A stretch of DNA of 64,000 bases from Gammaproteobacteria bacterium (GTDB lineage Bacteria > Pseudomonadota > Gammaproteobacteria > Steroidobacterales > Rariloculaceae), in contig JAJDVG010000012.1 of the NCBI GenBank assembly GCA_022826245.1, positions 62,001 through 126,000 of the forward strand, in the 5' to 3' direction. The translations under genes and the position numbers were made by a program. Positions 8,856-17,150 of the stretch are shown here, piece after piece. The notes under the pieces were generated by a model. That model was not told the origin of the DNA and did not search any database. It worked only from the letters and a program-made list of their open reading frames with translations. Numbering within the stretch: position 1 is the stretch's first letter; each line of letters begins with the position of its first letter.

Positions 8856-11282
8856 ATGGATAAGCAGGCTCAGATCGTCATCGTCGGCGGCGGCATCATG
8901 GGTGTCGGCCTGCTCTACCACCTGGCGGCGGAGGGCTGCAGCGATGTCCTGCTGATCGAGAAGGGCGAGCTGACTTCGGGCTCGACATGGCACGCGGCCG
9001 GTCAGTGCCCCAACCTCGTCGGCGACTACAATCTCGCCAAGATTCACGAATACACCGTTTCCCTTTACCGGGATCTGGAACGACTGACGGGTCAGGACGT
9101 CGGTTGGCATGGCTGCGGCAGCATCCGTTTCGCCCTGACCGAGCAGGATCTTGACTGGTTCCGCTTCCTGCGCGGCATCGCGGCCAACGTCGGCTACCAC
9201 ATGGAGATCATCGACGTTGCCATGATCCGCAAGCTCAATCCCTTCGTCTCCACCGACGGCGTACTGGCCGGAGCCTGGACCCGCAACGACGGTCACGCCG
9301 ACCCGTTCGGGCTGTGCCAGGCCATGGCCAAGGGGGCGCGCGCGCACGGCGCCGGGATCATGCGGCGCAACCGGGTGACCGGCATCAACCCGCGGCCGGA
9401 CGGCGAATGGGAAGTGGTGACCGAACAGGGCACGATCATCGCCGAAACCGTGGTCAACGCCGCCGGTTGCTTCGCCCGGCAGGTGGCGCAGATGGTGGGC
9501 GCCGACCTTCCCATCTGCAATATCCAGCACCACTACCTCGTCTCGGGCCCCGTGCCGGAACTGGCCGGCAGAGACGACGAACTCCCGGTGACCCGCGATC
9601 CCTGGGCTTCGGCCTATATGCGCCAGGAGCAGGAATCCGGCCTGATCGGCATCTACGAGGGCGACGGTATCGCCGAAGCCTGGCAGCCGGGCGGGCTGCC
9701 GCCCTGGGAATCAGACAGCGAACTGTTTGCCGACGATCTGGAGCGCCTGATGCCGTGGCTCGGCCGCGCCATGGAGCGCATGCCGATCTTCGAACCGGCG
9801 GGCATCAGGCGCATCGTCAACGGGGCCATCTCCCACAGCCCCGACGGGCTGCCGCTGCTCGGACCCGTGGCCGGCTTGCGAAATTTCTGGCTCTGCTGCG
9901 GCTCGTCCTTCGGCATCGCCCAGGGCGCCGGTTGCGGCAAGTACCTAGCTCAGTGGATGTTGCACGGCGACTCGGAAATCAACATGACCGGGTTCGATCC
10001 GCGGCGCTTCGGCATGTTCGCCGACCTCGACTACATGCGGGCCAGGGGCCGCCAGGACTACAGCAGGACCTACGTCACGCCGTTCCCGGGAGAAGAACTG
10101 CCGGCGTCGCGCGAGTGCCGGGTCAGCCCCCTCCACGAGAAGCTCGCGGCCCGAGGCGGCGTGTACACGGAAACCTTCGGCTGGGAGCGTCCGAAGTGGT
10201 TCTCGCCCGACGGCCGTGAGGAGCAATACAGCTTCCGTCACAACAACGTCTTCGATGTGGTGCGCGATGAGTGCCTGGCGGTGCGCGAGCGCGTCGGCAT
10301 CCTGGACATCTCCGGGTTCGCCAAGTACGACGTGACCGGTCCCGACGCGGCAAGGATGCTGGATCGGCTGTGCGCGAACCGGCTGCCGAAGCAAGGCCGC
10401 ATCGTGCTGACGCATCTGCTTTCCGAGGCTGGGCGCATCGCCGGGGAAATGACCGTCACGCGGCTCGACGACGAATCCTTCTACGTGCTCTCCGCCGCCG
10501 GCGCAGAACTACGCGATCTCGATCACCTGCGGCAGGGCCGCCGTCCGGACGAGCAGGTCAACATCGCCAATGTCACCGACGAGCGCGGCGTGCTCGTGCT
10601 GGCCGGTCCGCGCGCCCGCGAGGTGCTCGCGAAAGTGACGGACGCTCCGCTCGACAACGGCGCCTTTCCCTGGCTCAGCGGCCGGGAAATGGATGTCGCC
10701 GGAATGCCAGTGCGGGCACTGCGCGTGAATTACGTGGGCGAACTCGGCTGGGAACTGCATCCGGCGATGGAATACATCGAACCGCTGTACGACGCACTGA
10801 TCGAAGCCGGAGCGGCGTTCGGCATCCGCGATTTCGGCCTCTACGCGGTCAACAGCCTCAGGCTCGAGAAGGCCTACCGAAGCTGGGGCGCCGAGCTGAC
10901 GAATGAGGTCACCCTCATCGACGCCGCCATGGAGCGCTTCATCAAGTTCGACAAGGGCGACTTCGTCGGGCGGGATGCGACCCTGCAGCAGCGCGAGGCG
11001 GACCGGGAGCGCACTCTGCAACTGATCTACTTCAGCCTCGAACCAGGCGACGCGGATGTACTCGGAGGGGAGCCGATCTTCGCCGGCGAGCGTTGCGTGG
11101 GCGTGACGACGACAGGCGGTTACGGTCACTTCGTCCGGCAGAGCCTCGGCTTTGGCTACGTTCCGCCGTCGCTTGCCGTTCCGGGCACGAGGTTGACGGT
11201 CGATGTGCTTGGACAACGGCGGCGAGTGACGTTGCGGTCGGAACCGGTCCACGACCCCGCCAACCTGCGGCTGCGTGCCTGA
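8856..11282 (+). CDS. FAD-dependent dimethylglycine/sarcosine dehydrogenase-like protein with GcvT domain (paralog 1)
   Basis: An 808-residue two-domain enzyme. The N-terminal half is a DAO-type FAD oxidoreductase with dinucleotide motif VIVGGGIMGVG (8-18) and STWHAAG, whose His (about 46) is the residue that carries FAD covalently in dimethylglycine and sarcosine dehydrogenases. The C-terminal half is an aminomethyltransferase (GcvT) domain with RVNYVGELGWELH and NSLRLEKAYRSWG, which binds tetrahydrofolate and captures the released one-carbon unit. Expected chemistry is oxidative N-demethylation with electrons passed to ETF. The ATG at 8856 is preceded by CCGGAGAG. It is the first gene downstream of the conserved regulatory block. 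The exact methylamine substrate is not determined by these motifs. Confidence 0.9.
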   Translation: MDKQAQIVIVGGGIMGVGLLYHLAAEGCSDVLLIEKGELTSGSTWHAAGQCPNLVGDYNLAKIHEYTVSLYRDLERLTGQDVGWHGCGSIRFALTEQDLDWFRFLRGIAANVGYHMEIIDVAMIRKLNPFVSTDGVLAGAWTRNDGHADPFGLCQAMAKGARAHGAGIMRRNRVTGINPRPDGEWEVVTEQGTIIAETVVNAAGCFARQVAQMVGADLPICNIQHHYLVSGPVPELAGRDDELPVTRDPWASAYMRQEQESGLIGIYEGDGIAEAWQPGGLPPWESDSELFADDLERLMPWLGRAMERMPIFEPAGIRRIVNGAISHSPDGLPLLGPVAGLRNFWLCCGSSFGIAQGAGCGKYLAQWMLHGDSEINMTGFDPRRFGMFADLDYMRARGRQDYSRTYVTPFPGEELPASRECRVSPLHEKLAARGGVYTETFGWERPKWFSPDGREEQYSFRHNNVFDVVRDECLAVRERVGILDISGFAKYDVTGPDAARMLDRLCANRLPKQGRIVLTHLLSEAGRIAGEMTVTRLDDESFYVLSAAGAELRDLDHLRQGRRPDEQVNIANVTDERGVLVLAGPRAREVLAKVTDAPLDNGAFPWLSGREMDVAGMPVRALRVNYVGELGWELHPAMEYIEPLYDALIEAGAAFGIRDFGLYAVNSLRLEKAYRSWGAELTNEVTLIDAAMERFIKFDKGDFVGRDATLQQREADRERTLQLIYFSLEPGDADVLGGEPIFAGERCVGVTTTGGYGHFVRQSLGFGYVPPSLAVPGTRLTVDVLGQRRRVTLRSEPVHDPANLRLRA

Positions 11283-11382
11283 CCGCCGATGACGATCCGA
11301 TCAACCCATGATTGTGCGCCTGACCGCCGATGACGACGCGACGGACATGCAATTGCGCGCCTGACCGCCGATGACGATCCGG
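11273..11382 (+). repeat. Three tandem copies of a stop/start junction (41-bp period)
   Basis: The string GCCTGACCGCCGATGACGA occurs with starts at 11277, 11318 and 11359, a constant 41-base step. The first copy contains the stop codon of the upstream dehydrogenase gene and the third contains the ATG of the next gene, so the complete stop-to-start junction has been repeated. Each copy has its own TGA and ATG, so ribosomes reinitiating at the first or second ATG would read only short peptides before reaching the true start at 11371. Confidence 0.85.
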
Positions 11383-13845
11383 CCCGAAACGGCGGCCCGG
11401 CCCGAGCGCCCTGCCGACCTGCCGCGCCGCGCCAGCGTGGTCGTGATCGGCGGCGGGGTTATCGGGTGCTCGGTCGCCTACCATCTGGCGAGGGCCGGCG
11501 TCTCGGACGTGGTGCTGCTGGAGCGTCGGCAACTGACCTCGGGCACCACCTGGCATGCGGCAGGTCTCGTGGGCCAGTTGCGCACGTCCATCAACATGAC
11601 GGAGCTTGCGCGCTATACGAGCGAACTCTACCTGCGCCTGGAGGCGGAAACCGGCCAGGCGACGGGCTACCGGCGCTGTGGGTCCATCTCGCTGGCCACG
11701 AACGGGGAAAGGTTCGAGGAATTGAAGCGCAGCGCCTCGATGGCGAAGGTCTTCGGGCTTGAGGTAAACGTCGTCACACCCGCAGCCATCAAGGCCCGGA
11801 TTCCGCTGGTGAACACCGCCGACGTGCTCGGCGGCATTCACATACCATCCGACGGCTACGCCAACGCGGTGGATGTCACCAATGCGCTGGCCAAAGGCGC
11901 AACCGCCGCCGGTGCGCGCATCTTCCGGGACACGCCGGTCACGGCCATCAACACTGCCGCCGGCCGCGTCACGGGCGTGACCACCGACCGGGGCAAGATC
12001 GACGCCGACTGCGTGGTGTTGTGCGCCGGTATGTGGACCCGGGAGCTCGCAGCGTCCATTGGCGTAAACGTGCCCCTGCACGCCTGCGAGCACTACTACG
12101 CGCTGTTTGAATCGGTGCAGGGGCTCGATGAGAATTTCCCGGTCGTGCGCGACTACGACGCCTGCGCCTACTACAAGTACGACGCGGGCAAGCTGCTGCT
12201 CGGCGCCTTCGAGCCCAACGCCCGCCCCTGGGCCGCCGAGGGGATTCCCGAGGACTTCTGTTTCGACGAGATCGACGGCAGCCTCGAGCACTTCGAACCG
12301 ATCCTGGAGCAGGCCCTGGCGCGCATGCCGGCGCTGGAATCCGCGGGGCTCGAGACGTTCTTCTGCGGCCCGGAGAGCTTCACGCCGGATGTGCGTTACC
12401 ACCTCGGTCAGGCGCCGGAACTCGACAACTGCTTCGTGGCGGCGGGATTGAATTCCATCGGTCTGCAATCCGCCGGCGGCATCGGCCGGGTCATCTCGGA
12501 CTGGATCCGCTCCGGACACCCGCCCTCGGACCTCTGGGAAGTGGACGTGCGCCGCAATCAACCGTTCCAGCGCAACCGGAAGTACCTGCGCGAACGCGTT
12601 TCGGAGAGCCTCGGCCTGCTCTATGCCACGCATTACCCCTATCGCCAGTACGACACGGCCCGGGGCGTGCGCAAGTCGCCGCTCCACGACCGGCTCAAGG
12701 CCGCCGGCGCCTGCCACGGCGAGGTGGCGGGTTGGGAGCGGCCCAACTGGTATGCGCCCGAACCGCATCTCGCGCGCTACGAATACAGCTACGGACGGCA
12801 GAACTGGTTCGAGCACGCCGCAGCGGAACACCGGGCCGTACGCGAGCGCGTGGGGCTGTTCGACCAGTCCTCTTTCGGCAAGTTCAGGCTCGAGGGCCGG
12901 GACGCCGTCCGCGTGCTGAACACCATCTGCGCGAACGACGTCGACGTGCCGCCCGGACGCATCGTCTATACCCAGTGGCTGAACGAGCGCGGCGGCATCG
13001 AGGCGGACCTGACGGTGACGCGATTGACCGAAGACTGCTACCTGATCGTGACCGCCGCCGCCACGGAAGTCCGCGACTTCAACTGGCTGCAGCGGCACAT
13101 TCCGGCCGACGCCCGCTGCGTGCCGACCAACGTGACCCCAGGCCTGGGCGTGATCTCGATCATGGGGCCGAACGCCCGGGCGCTGCTGCAAACGCTAAGC
13201 CCCGACGATCTCTCGAACGAGGCCTTCCCGTTCGCCCACAGCCGCGAAATCGAGCTCGGCTATGCCCTGGTGCGCGCCGCCCGGATCAGCTACGTCGGCG
13301 AACTCGGCTGGGAACTCTACATCCCCACCGAGTTCACGGTCGGTGTCTACGACGCCATCGTCGCCGCAGGAGCACCCTTTGGCCTGACGCACGCGGGCTA
13401 CCACGTACTGGATTCACTGCGCATCGAGAAGGCCTACCGGCACTGGGGGCACGACATCACTGACGAGGACACGCCGCTCGAAGCGGGGCTGGGCTTCGCC
13501 GTGAAGTTCGACAAGCCCGGCGCTTTCATCGGCCGCGAGGCGCTGCTGAAGGAAAAGGCGGCAGGCTCGGCCAAACGGCTGTTGCAGTTCCGGCTGCTGG
13601 ACCCGCAGCCGCTGCTCTATCACAACGAACCCATCTGGCAAGGTGACACGCTGGTCGGTCACGTCACTTCCGGCGCTTACGGCCACACGCTCGGCGGCGC
13701 CATCGGCATGGGCTACGTCGACACCGCGAAGGTGCCGGACCCGGCCGAAGGGGATTTCAGCATCGAGGTGGCCGGGGAGCGGATACCGGCGAAGGCATCG
13801 TCAACGCCCATGTACGACCCGGCGGACCGGCGCATCCGCTGCTGA
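11371..13845 (+). CDS. FAD-dependent dimethylglycine/sarcosine dehydrogenase-like protein with GcvT domain (paralog 2)
   Basis: An 824-residue paralog of the preceding enzyme. The dinucleotide-binding motif VVIGGGVIGCS lies at about 24-34 and the FAD-linking segment TTWHAAGL places the His at about 62. The FAD half is followed by the GcvT half, with RISYVGELGWELYIP and DSLRIEKAYRHWG near the C-terminus, the folate-binding signature. The protein is extended at the N-terminus by about 20 residues rich in Arg/Pro compared with its neighbours. It follows paralog 1 across a triplicated stop/start junction and is probably translated from the same mRNA. Its last 45 bases overlap, on the other strand, a broken toxin reading frame. 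Likely role: oxidative demethylation of a secondary or tertiary N-methyl amine; substrate unknown. Confidence 0.9.
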   Translation: MTIRPETAARPERPADLPRRASVVVIGGGVIGCSVAYHLARAGVSDVVLLERRQLTSGTTWHAAGLVGQLRTSINMTELARYTSELYLRLEAETGQATGYRRCGSISLATNGERFEELKRSASMAKVFGLEVNVVTPAAIKARIPLVNTADVLGGIHIPSDGYANAVDVTNALAKGATAAGARIFRDTPVTAINTAAGRVTGVTTDRGKIDADCVVLCAGMWTRELAASIGVNVPLHACEHYYALFESVQGLDENFPVVRDYDACAYYKYDAGKLLLGAFEPNARPWAAEGIPEDFCFDEIDGSLEHFEPILEQALARMPALESAGLETFFCGPESFTPDVRYHLGQAPELDNCFVAAGLNSIGLQSAGGIGRVISDWIRSGHPPSDLWEVDVRRNQPFQRNRKYLRERVSESLGLLYATHYPYRQYDTARGVRKSPLHDRLKAAGACHGEVAGWERPNWYAPEPHLARYEYSYGRQNWFEHAAAEHRAVRERVGLFDQSSFGKFRLEGRDAVRVLNTICANDVDVPPGRIVYTQWLNERGGIEADLTVTRLTEDCYLIVTAAATEVRDFNWLQRHIPADARCVPTNVTPGLGVISIMGPNARALLQTLSPDDLSNEAFPFAHSREIELGYALVRAARISYVGELGWELYIPTEFTVGVYDAIVAAGAPFGLTHAGYHVLDSLRIEKAYRHWGHDITDEDTPLEAGLGFAVKFDKPGAFIGREALLKEKAAGSAKRLLQFRLLDPQPLLYHNEPIWQGDTLVGHVTSGAYGHTLGGAIGMGYVDTAKVPDPAEGDFSIEVAGERIPAKASSTPMYDPADRRIRC

Positions 13846-13875
13846 AGCCGGGGCGGTCGCGTCGACGAACATCAT
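13801..13875 (-). pseudogene. Possible remnant of a VapC-type PIN toxin start
   Basis: A 24-codon frame begins ATGATG at 13875, overlapping the antitoxin stop in the ATGA manner typical of toxin-antitoxin operons. It starts MMFVDA, like the first beta strand and catalytic Asp of PIN-domain toxins, but then runs into the 3' end of the convergent dehydrogenase gene and stops. No other PIN residues follow. The reading is that the toxin gene was lost after a few codons; chance resemblance over six residues cannot be excluded. Confidence 0.4.
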
Positions 13876-14147
13876 GTGCCGGAGGTGCCGCGGCGACGCG
13901 AAGCCTCGATCTGCCGTAAGTGATCGGCCCAGTCGTGCTCCGTGCCGACGCCTTCCGCCTCGTCGCACTGCCTGAAGAACTCATCCACATCGGCGACCGA
14001 CTCGAACGGGGGGCGCCGTTCCTGCGCGGCAAGACGCTCGCGAGCCGCCGCCCTGAGCCACGCACTCAGCGTCATCCCCTCGCGCGTGGCTTGGTGGACA
14101 AACCTGTCGCGATCTTCATCAGGGATTATGAATTGCACCCGGGCCAT
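13872..14147 (-). CDS. Ribbon-helix-helix-type antitoxin, apparently orphan
   Basis: A 91-residue protein. The N-terminus MARVQFIIPDEDRDRF followed by GMTLSAWLRAAARERLA matches the short beta strand plus two helices of RHH/MetJ-Arc antitoxins of the VapB or FitA kind. The C-terminal half is acidic (FESVADVDEFFRQCDEAEG), as expected for the toxin-neutralising tail. The ATG at 14147 lies 11 bases after the stop of the MttB-family gene, so it probably rides on that operon's transcript. In a functional module a PIN toxin would follow with a four-base overlap, and only a fragment of one is present. It may now act as a stand-alone DNA-binding protein. The exact antitoxin family is uncertain. Confidence 0.7.
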   Translation of the reverse strand: MARVQFIIPDEDRDRFVHQATREGMTLSAWLRAAARERLAAQERRPPFESVADVDEFFRQCDEAEGVGTEHDWADHLRQIEASRRRGTSGT

Positions 14148-14158
14148 TGCCGCTTCGC

Positions 14159-15700
14159 CTATCGTCCCATCGCTTCCCGGGACAGGGAGATCGGAAATTC
14201 GGCCCGCACCCGCGCGTCGACCTCGTCGCTCACGTGCCGCGGAACATGCCGGGCGAGAATCTCGTGTTTGCGTTCGATGGCGCGCTTGAGCAGAACCGGC
14301 TTGCCCTGCTCCTCCCAGACCGTCGGGCTCGTGCGGTCGCTGAAGTCCGGATAGATGTACTCGCTCTGCATGACCTGCAAGGTGTTGTCCGAACCCAGGT
14401 AGTGCCCTTCCCCGCTCGTGCAGATCCGTTCGATCTCGTCGAAGCTCAGCGTGTCGGCGTTGACTTCGATCCCGCGCGTCACGCGCCCGACGGCGCCGAG
14501 GATGTCGTTGTCGAGCAACATGCTCTCCGGGCACGCTCCAAGCAGGCTCGCGTACATGCCGGCGGATTCATAAACGATATTCGCCCCGGACAAGGCGGCC
14601 GACAGCACGGTCGCGGCACGTTCCGCGCCGGCCTGGAAGTCCGGAAACTTGGAGTCGGTCATGCCGCAGGCCGTGCCGAAGGGCAGATCGAAATGGTTGC
14701 CGACCTGGGCGCAGGCGGCGGACAGCAGGCCCTGCTCCGGCGAACCGCCGCTCATCGCCCCGGTGCGCAGGTCCGAAACGAACGGCCAGGCGCCGAGAAT
14801 CGCCGGCGCGCCGGGCTCTATCGCGTTGACGTAGATCAGGCCGCCCAGGCACTCCGCCCAAGCCTGGGAGACCGTCCCCGCCAGGAAGGCCGGCGCCGTC
14901 GCGCCCGCCTGGCCCGCGGACAGCAGCAATACCGGCATGCCGCCCTCCACGGCCACCCGGAGGCATTCCAGCGCCTCGGCGGCGAATTTCATCGGCGGGA
15001 CGACGAAACAGTTGGACTGACTGACGAAGGGGCGCGCCCGCCACTCGGCCTCGCCGCCGGCGATCATGTGCAGCATCAGCAGGGTCTTCTCGACATGCGG
15101 GGCCAGCGTCCAACTGGAACCGACGTGCTTGCTCGTGCCCATGACCGAGCAGTAGGCGGTATTGATGTCGAGAGCGTAGTCGTCCGCGATGTCCCGCGGT
15201 ACGCAGGTACGCTGAAACATGTGGATGTGCTCGCAGTCGTCGGCGATGCGAGCCATGTCATAGAGATCCCGCGCTTCGGAGTCGCGGTAGAGGTTGTTTT
15301 CCGGGTCCGCCAGCATGACCGCGGCGCCGGCGGTCGAGAAGTGCACCCTCGTGCCGCTCAGATCCAGATCCCGCCGCGGGTCCTGGCCGTGCAGCACCAG
15401 ATTCCGCCGTGCTTGCGTCAGCGTTCGTTCGACCAGACCGCGCGGCATGCGCAGCCGCCCGTCACTGCCGAGCACGGCGCCGGCCGCTGTGCAGGTTTCG
15501 ATGCAGTGAGGCGTCGCGTCGGCGAAACCGACCCGCTCCAGAATCCTGAACACGTTGTCGACGATGGCGGCAATGTCGCCGGCGGACAACGGCTGGAACT
15601 GTCCGCCGGTATGCCCCGGCCGGACCGGCCTGGCCGCTTCCGCCAGTGGCGCGGCACGCAAGGCCTTGCGCGCCTGTCTACCGCCCGATCGTCGGCGCAT
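14159..15700 (-). CDS. MttB-superfamily (non-pyrrolysine) methylamine:corrinoid methyltransferase, paralog 2
   Basis: A 513-residue TIM-barrel-type methyltransferase of the trimethylamine methyltransferase family (MttB, PF06253). No in-frame TAG interrupts the gene, so it belongs to the non-pyrrolysine branch whose characterised members demethylate quaternary amines (MtgB for glycine betaine, MtcB for carnitine, MtpB for proline betaine, MtyB for gamma-butyrobetaine). Segments typical of the family are AAIVDNVFRILERVGF, SAGQAGATAPAFLAGT, NAIEPGAPAILGAWPF and SGEGHYLGSDNTL. It would transfer a methyl group to the cob(I)alamin of the corrinoid protein encoded upstream on the same strand. GGAGAG precedes the ATG. 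It differs substantially from the MttB at 17402 and may act on a different substrate. Confidence 0.88.
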   Translation of the reverse strand: MRRRSGGRQARKALRAAPLAEAARPVRPGHTGGQFQPLSAGDIAAIVDNVFRILERVGFADATPHCIETCTAAGAVLGSDGRLRMPRGLVERTLTQARRNLVLHGQDPRRDLDLSGTRVHFSTAGAAVMLADPENNLYRDSEARDLYDMARIADDCEHIHMFQRTCVPRDIADDYALDINTAYCSVMGTSKHVGSSWTLAPHVEKTLLMLHMIAGGEAEWRARPFVSQSNCFVVPPMKFAAEALECLRVAVEGGMPVLLLSAGQAGATAPAFLAGTVSQAWAECLGGLIYVNAIEPGAPAILGAWPFVSDLRTGAMSGGSPEQGLLSAACAQVGNHFDLPFGTACGMTDSKFPDFQAGAERAATVLSAALSGANIVYESAGMYASLLGACPESMLLDNDILGAVGRVTRGIEVNADTLSFDEIERICTSGEGHYLGSDNTLQVMQSEYIYPDFSDRTSPTVWEEQGKPVLLKRAIERKHEILARHVPRHVSDEVDARVRAEFPISLSREAMGR

Positions 15701-15825
15701 GGCATCTCTCCGTCAAGAATCGGCAGACGGCGCCCTTTCGCGGGTCCGCATTTCCCGACCCACGAACCGGACGCAGAAAAAGCATAGCCCAAACGCTGTC
15801 GCAGCGGCCATAGAGCGAGAACCCT

Positions 15826-16137
15826 TCAATCCGGCTCCAGACCGTGATTGCGAATGAGCTTGAGCAGCCGTTCGGCGGAATAGTCAGCCTCGATTCGCTG
15901 CGCCAGCCGGTCGGCGATGGTCTGCAGGTTCGCCGCCGCGTCGTCCGGCGCAGGCTCGATCGGGCCGCGCGCCCATTCAGCGATATAGGCGTCGGCGCTG
16001 TGCTTCTTCGCCCGCATGGCGGCGCGATCGATGGCATTCTGAAAGCGGGCGCTCAATAGCGCCCTGGCGCGCCGTCTGCCCTGCTTGACGATGATCTGCG
16101 ATGGTATGTCGCGCCACTTGACGAGGATGGCGTCCAT
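15826..16137 (-). CDS. Small conserved protein of the 'virulence factor' family (PF13769-like)
   Basis: A 103-residue cytosolic protein beginning MDAILVKWRDIPSQIIVKQG and continuing RRRARALLSARFQNAIDRAAMRA. This pattern matches a small family labelled virulence factor in databases that is repeatedly found beside MttB-family genes. The label is historical; no biochemical role is established for this context. It is rich in Arg and Lys in the first half and Asp/Glu/Ala in the second. It lies three bases downstream of a 41-codon frame and 125 bases upstream of the MttB paralog 2 gene, within the minus-strand corrinoid operon, so a role in corrinoid methyl transfer, assembly or repair is inferred from context alone. 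Confidence 0.75.
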   Translation of the reverse strand: MDAILVKWRDIPSQIIVKQGRRRARALLSARFQNAIDRAAMRAKKHSADAYIAEWARGPIEPAPDDAAANLQTIADRLAQRIEADYSAERLLKLIRNHGLEPD

Positions 16138-16140
16138 GAA

Positions 16141-16266
16141 TCATCTCGCGCCCTTGAGCGCCGCAAGGGCCATCCGCTCGATGAATGCCTGCGCAGCGTT
16201 GCAACGCGCATGGGAACGGACTGCCAGGCTCGACAGGGCCGGCGTTCCGCATATCGAGCCCGGCAT
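16141..16266 (-). CDS. Possible 41-residue translationally coupled small protein
   Basis: The frame begins at ATG 16266, overlapping the corrinoid protein's TGA as ATGA, and stops three bases before the ATG of the next gene. It encodes 41 residues starting MPGSICGTPALSS and ending ALAALKGAR, including CNAAQAFIERMA, a plausible short amphipathic helix. Tight coupling at both ends argues for translation. It may be a real small protein or the remaining end of a deleted gene of the cluster. No family was recognised. Confidence 0.4.
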   Translation of the reverse strand: MPGSICGTPALSSLAVRSHARCNAAQAFIERMALAALKGAR

Positions 16267-16991
16267 CATCTGGCGTTTTCGCTCTGTCTCATCAGCGCGG
16301 CGGCCGTATCTACGGCGGTGGCGGCATCGCGGCAGTACGCGTCCGCGCCCACCGCCTTGCCGAATTCCTCGTTCAGGGGAGCGCCGCCGACGAGCACGAT
16401 GTAATCGTCGCGTATGCCCTGCGTGACCATCTCGTCGATGACCACCTTCATGTACGGCATGGTGGTGGTCAGCAGGGCCGACATGCCGAGTATGTCGGGC
16501 CGGTGCTCGGCGAGCGCCTCAAGATAGTTTTCGACACTGTTGTTGATGCCGAGATCGATCACCTCGAAACCGGCCCCTTCCATCATCATTCCGACCAGGT
16601 TCTTGCCGATGTCGTGAATGTCGCCCTTGACCGTGCCGATCACCATCTTGCCCACGGGCTTGGCGCCCGTCTCCGCCAGCAGCGGCCGCAGCACGGCCAT
16701 GCCGCCCTTCATGGCATTGGCGGCGAGCAGCACCTCCGGTACGAACAGGATGCCGTCGCGAAAGTCGTCGCCGACGATCTTCATGCCGCCCACCAGCGCG
16801 TCGTTCAGGACCTTTTCCGCCCTCCAGCCCCGTTCGAGCAGTATTTCCGTGCCCTCGACGATTTCGTCCCTGAGGCCGTCGTACAGATCGTCGTGCATCT
16901 GCTCGACCAGTTCGGCGTCGTCGAGCTCCGCCAGGACGAAATCGTCTTCCTGCTCTTCGACAGCGTCCGTGGCGTAAACCTCATCGCTCAT
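16266..16991 (-). CDS. Cobalamin-binding methyltransferase corrinoid protein (MtgC/MttC-like)
   Basis: A 241-residue methyl carrier. Residues about 25-110 form the helical cap domain (LYDGLRDEIVEGTEILLERG, FVPEVLLAANAMKGGM). The Rossmann-type B12-binding domain starts at about 115 with the lower-axial-ligand motif GDIHDIGKNLV, whose His (about 126) coordinates cobalt, followed by the conserved GMSALLTTTMPYMK and VLVGGAPLNEEFGK segments. It cycles between cob(I)alamin and methylcob(III)alamin, receiving methyl groups from MttB-family proteins and giving them to the MtgA-like enzyme encoded at 19710. An acidic N-terminal extension of about 20 residues is unusual. The start MSDEV at 16991 is preceded by GAGGGCAG. 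It is the only corrinoid protein visible, so both MttB paralogs probably share it. Confidence 0.93.
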   Translation of the reverse strand: MSDEVYATDAVEEQEDDFVLAELDDAELVEQMHDDLYDGLRDEIVEGTEILLERGWRAEKVLNDALVGGMKIVGDDFRDGILFVPEVLLAANAMKGGMAVLRPLLAETGAKPVGKMVIGTVKGDIHDIGKNLVGMMMEGAGFEVIDLGINNSVENYLEALAEHRPDILGMSALLTTTMPYMKVVIDEMVTQGIRDDYIVLVGGAPLNEEFGKAVGADAYCRDAATAVDTAAALMRQSENAR

Positions 16992-17090
16992 GCGAACTGC
17001 CCTCAACCATCGGTTATCGCGCTGCCGACGGCCAGCCGGCTCCTACCGGAGACGCGACCGGACCTGAATTTATCCGGCCACGGGAATAAT

Positions 17091-17104
17091 CGCGGTGCAC
17101 CGCG
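17091..17104. promoter_or_regulatory. 14-bp perfect palindrome upstream of corrinoid operon
   Basis: CGCGGTGCACCGCG is perfectly self-complementary and lies 99 bases upstream of the corrinoid gene start, on its promoter side and outside the block shared with the 8.6-kb region. It could be an operator specific to the leftward operon. In GC-rich DNA a palindrome this long can also arise by chance. Confidence 0.35.
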
Positions 17105-17150
17105 TCCATCCTCAAATGAGGGTATCGCCAAGAGACGATGGCCGATAAAC

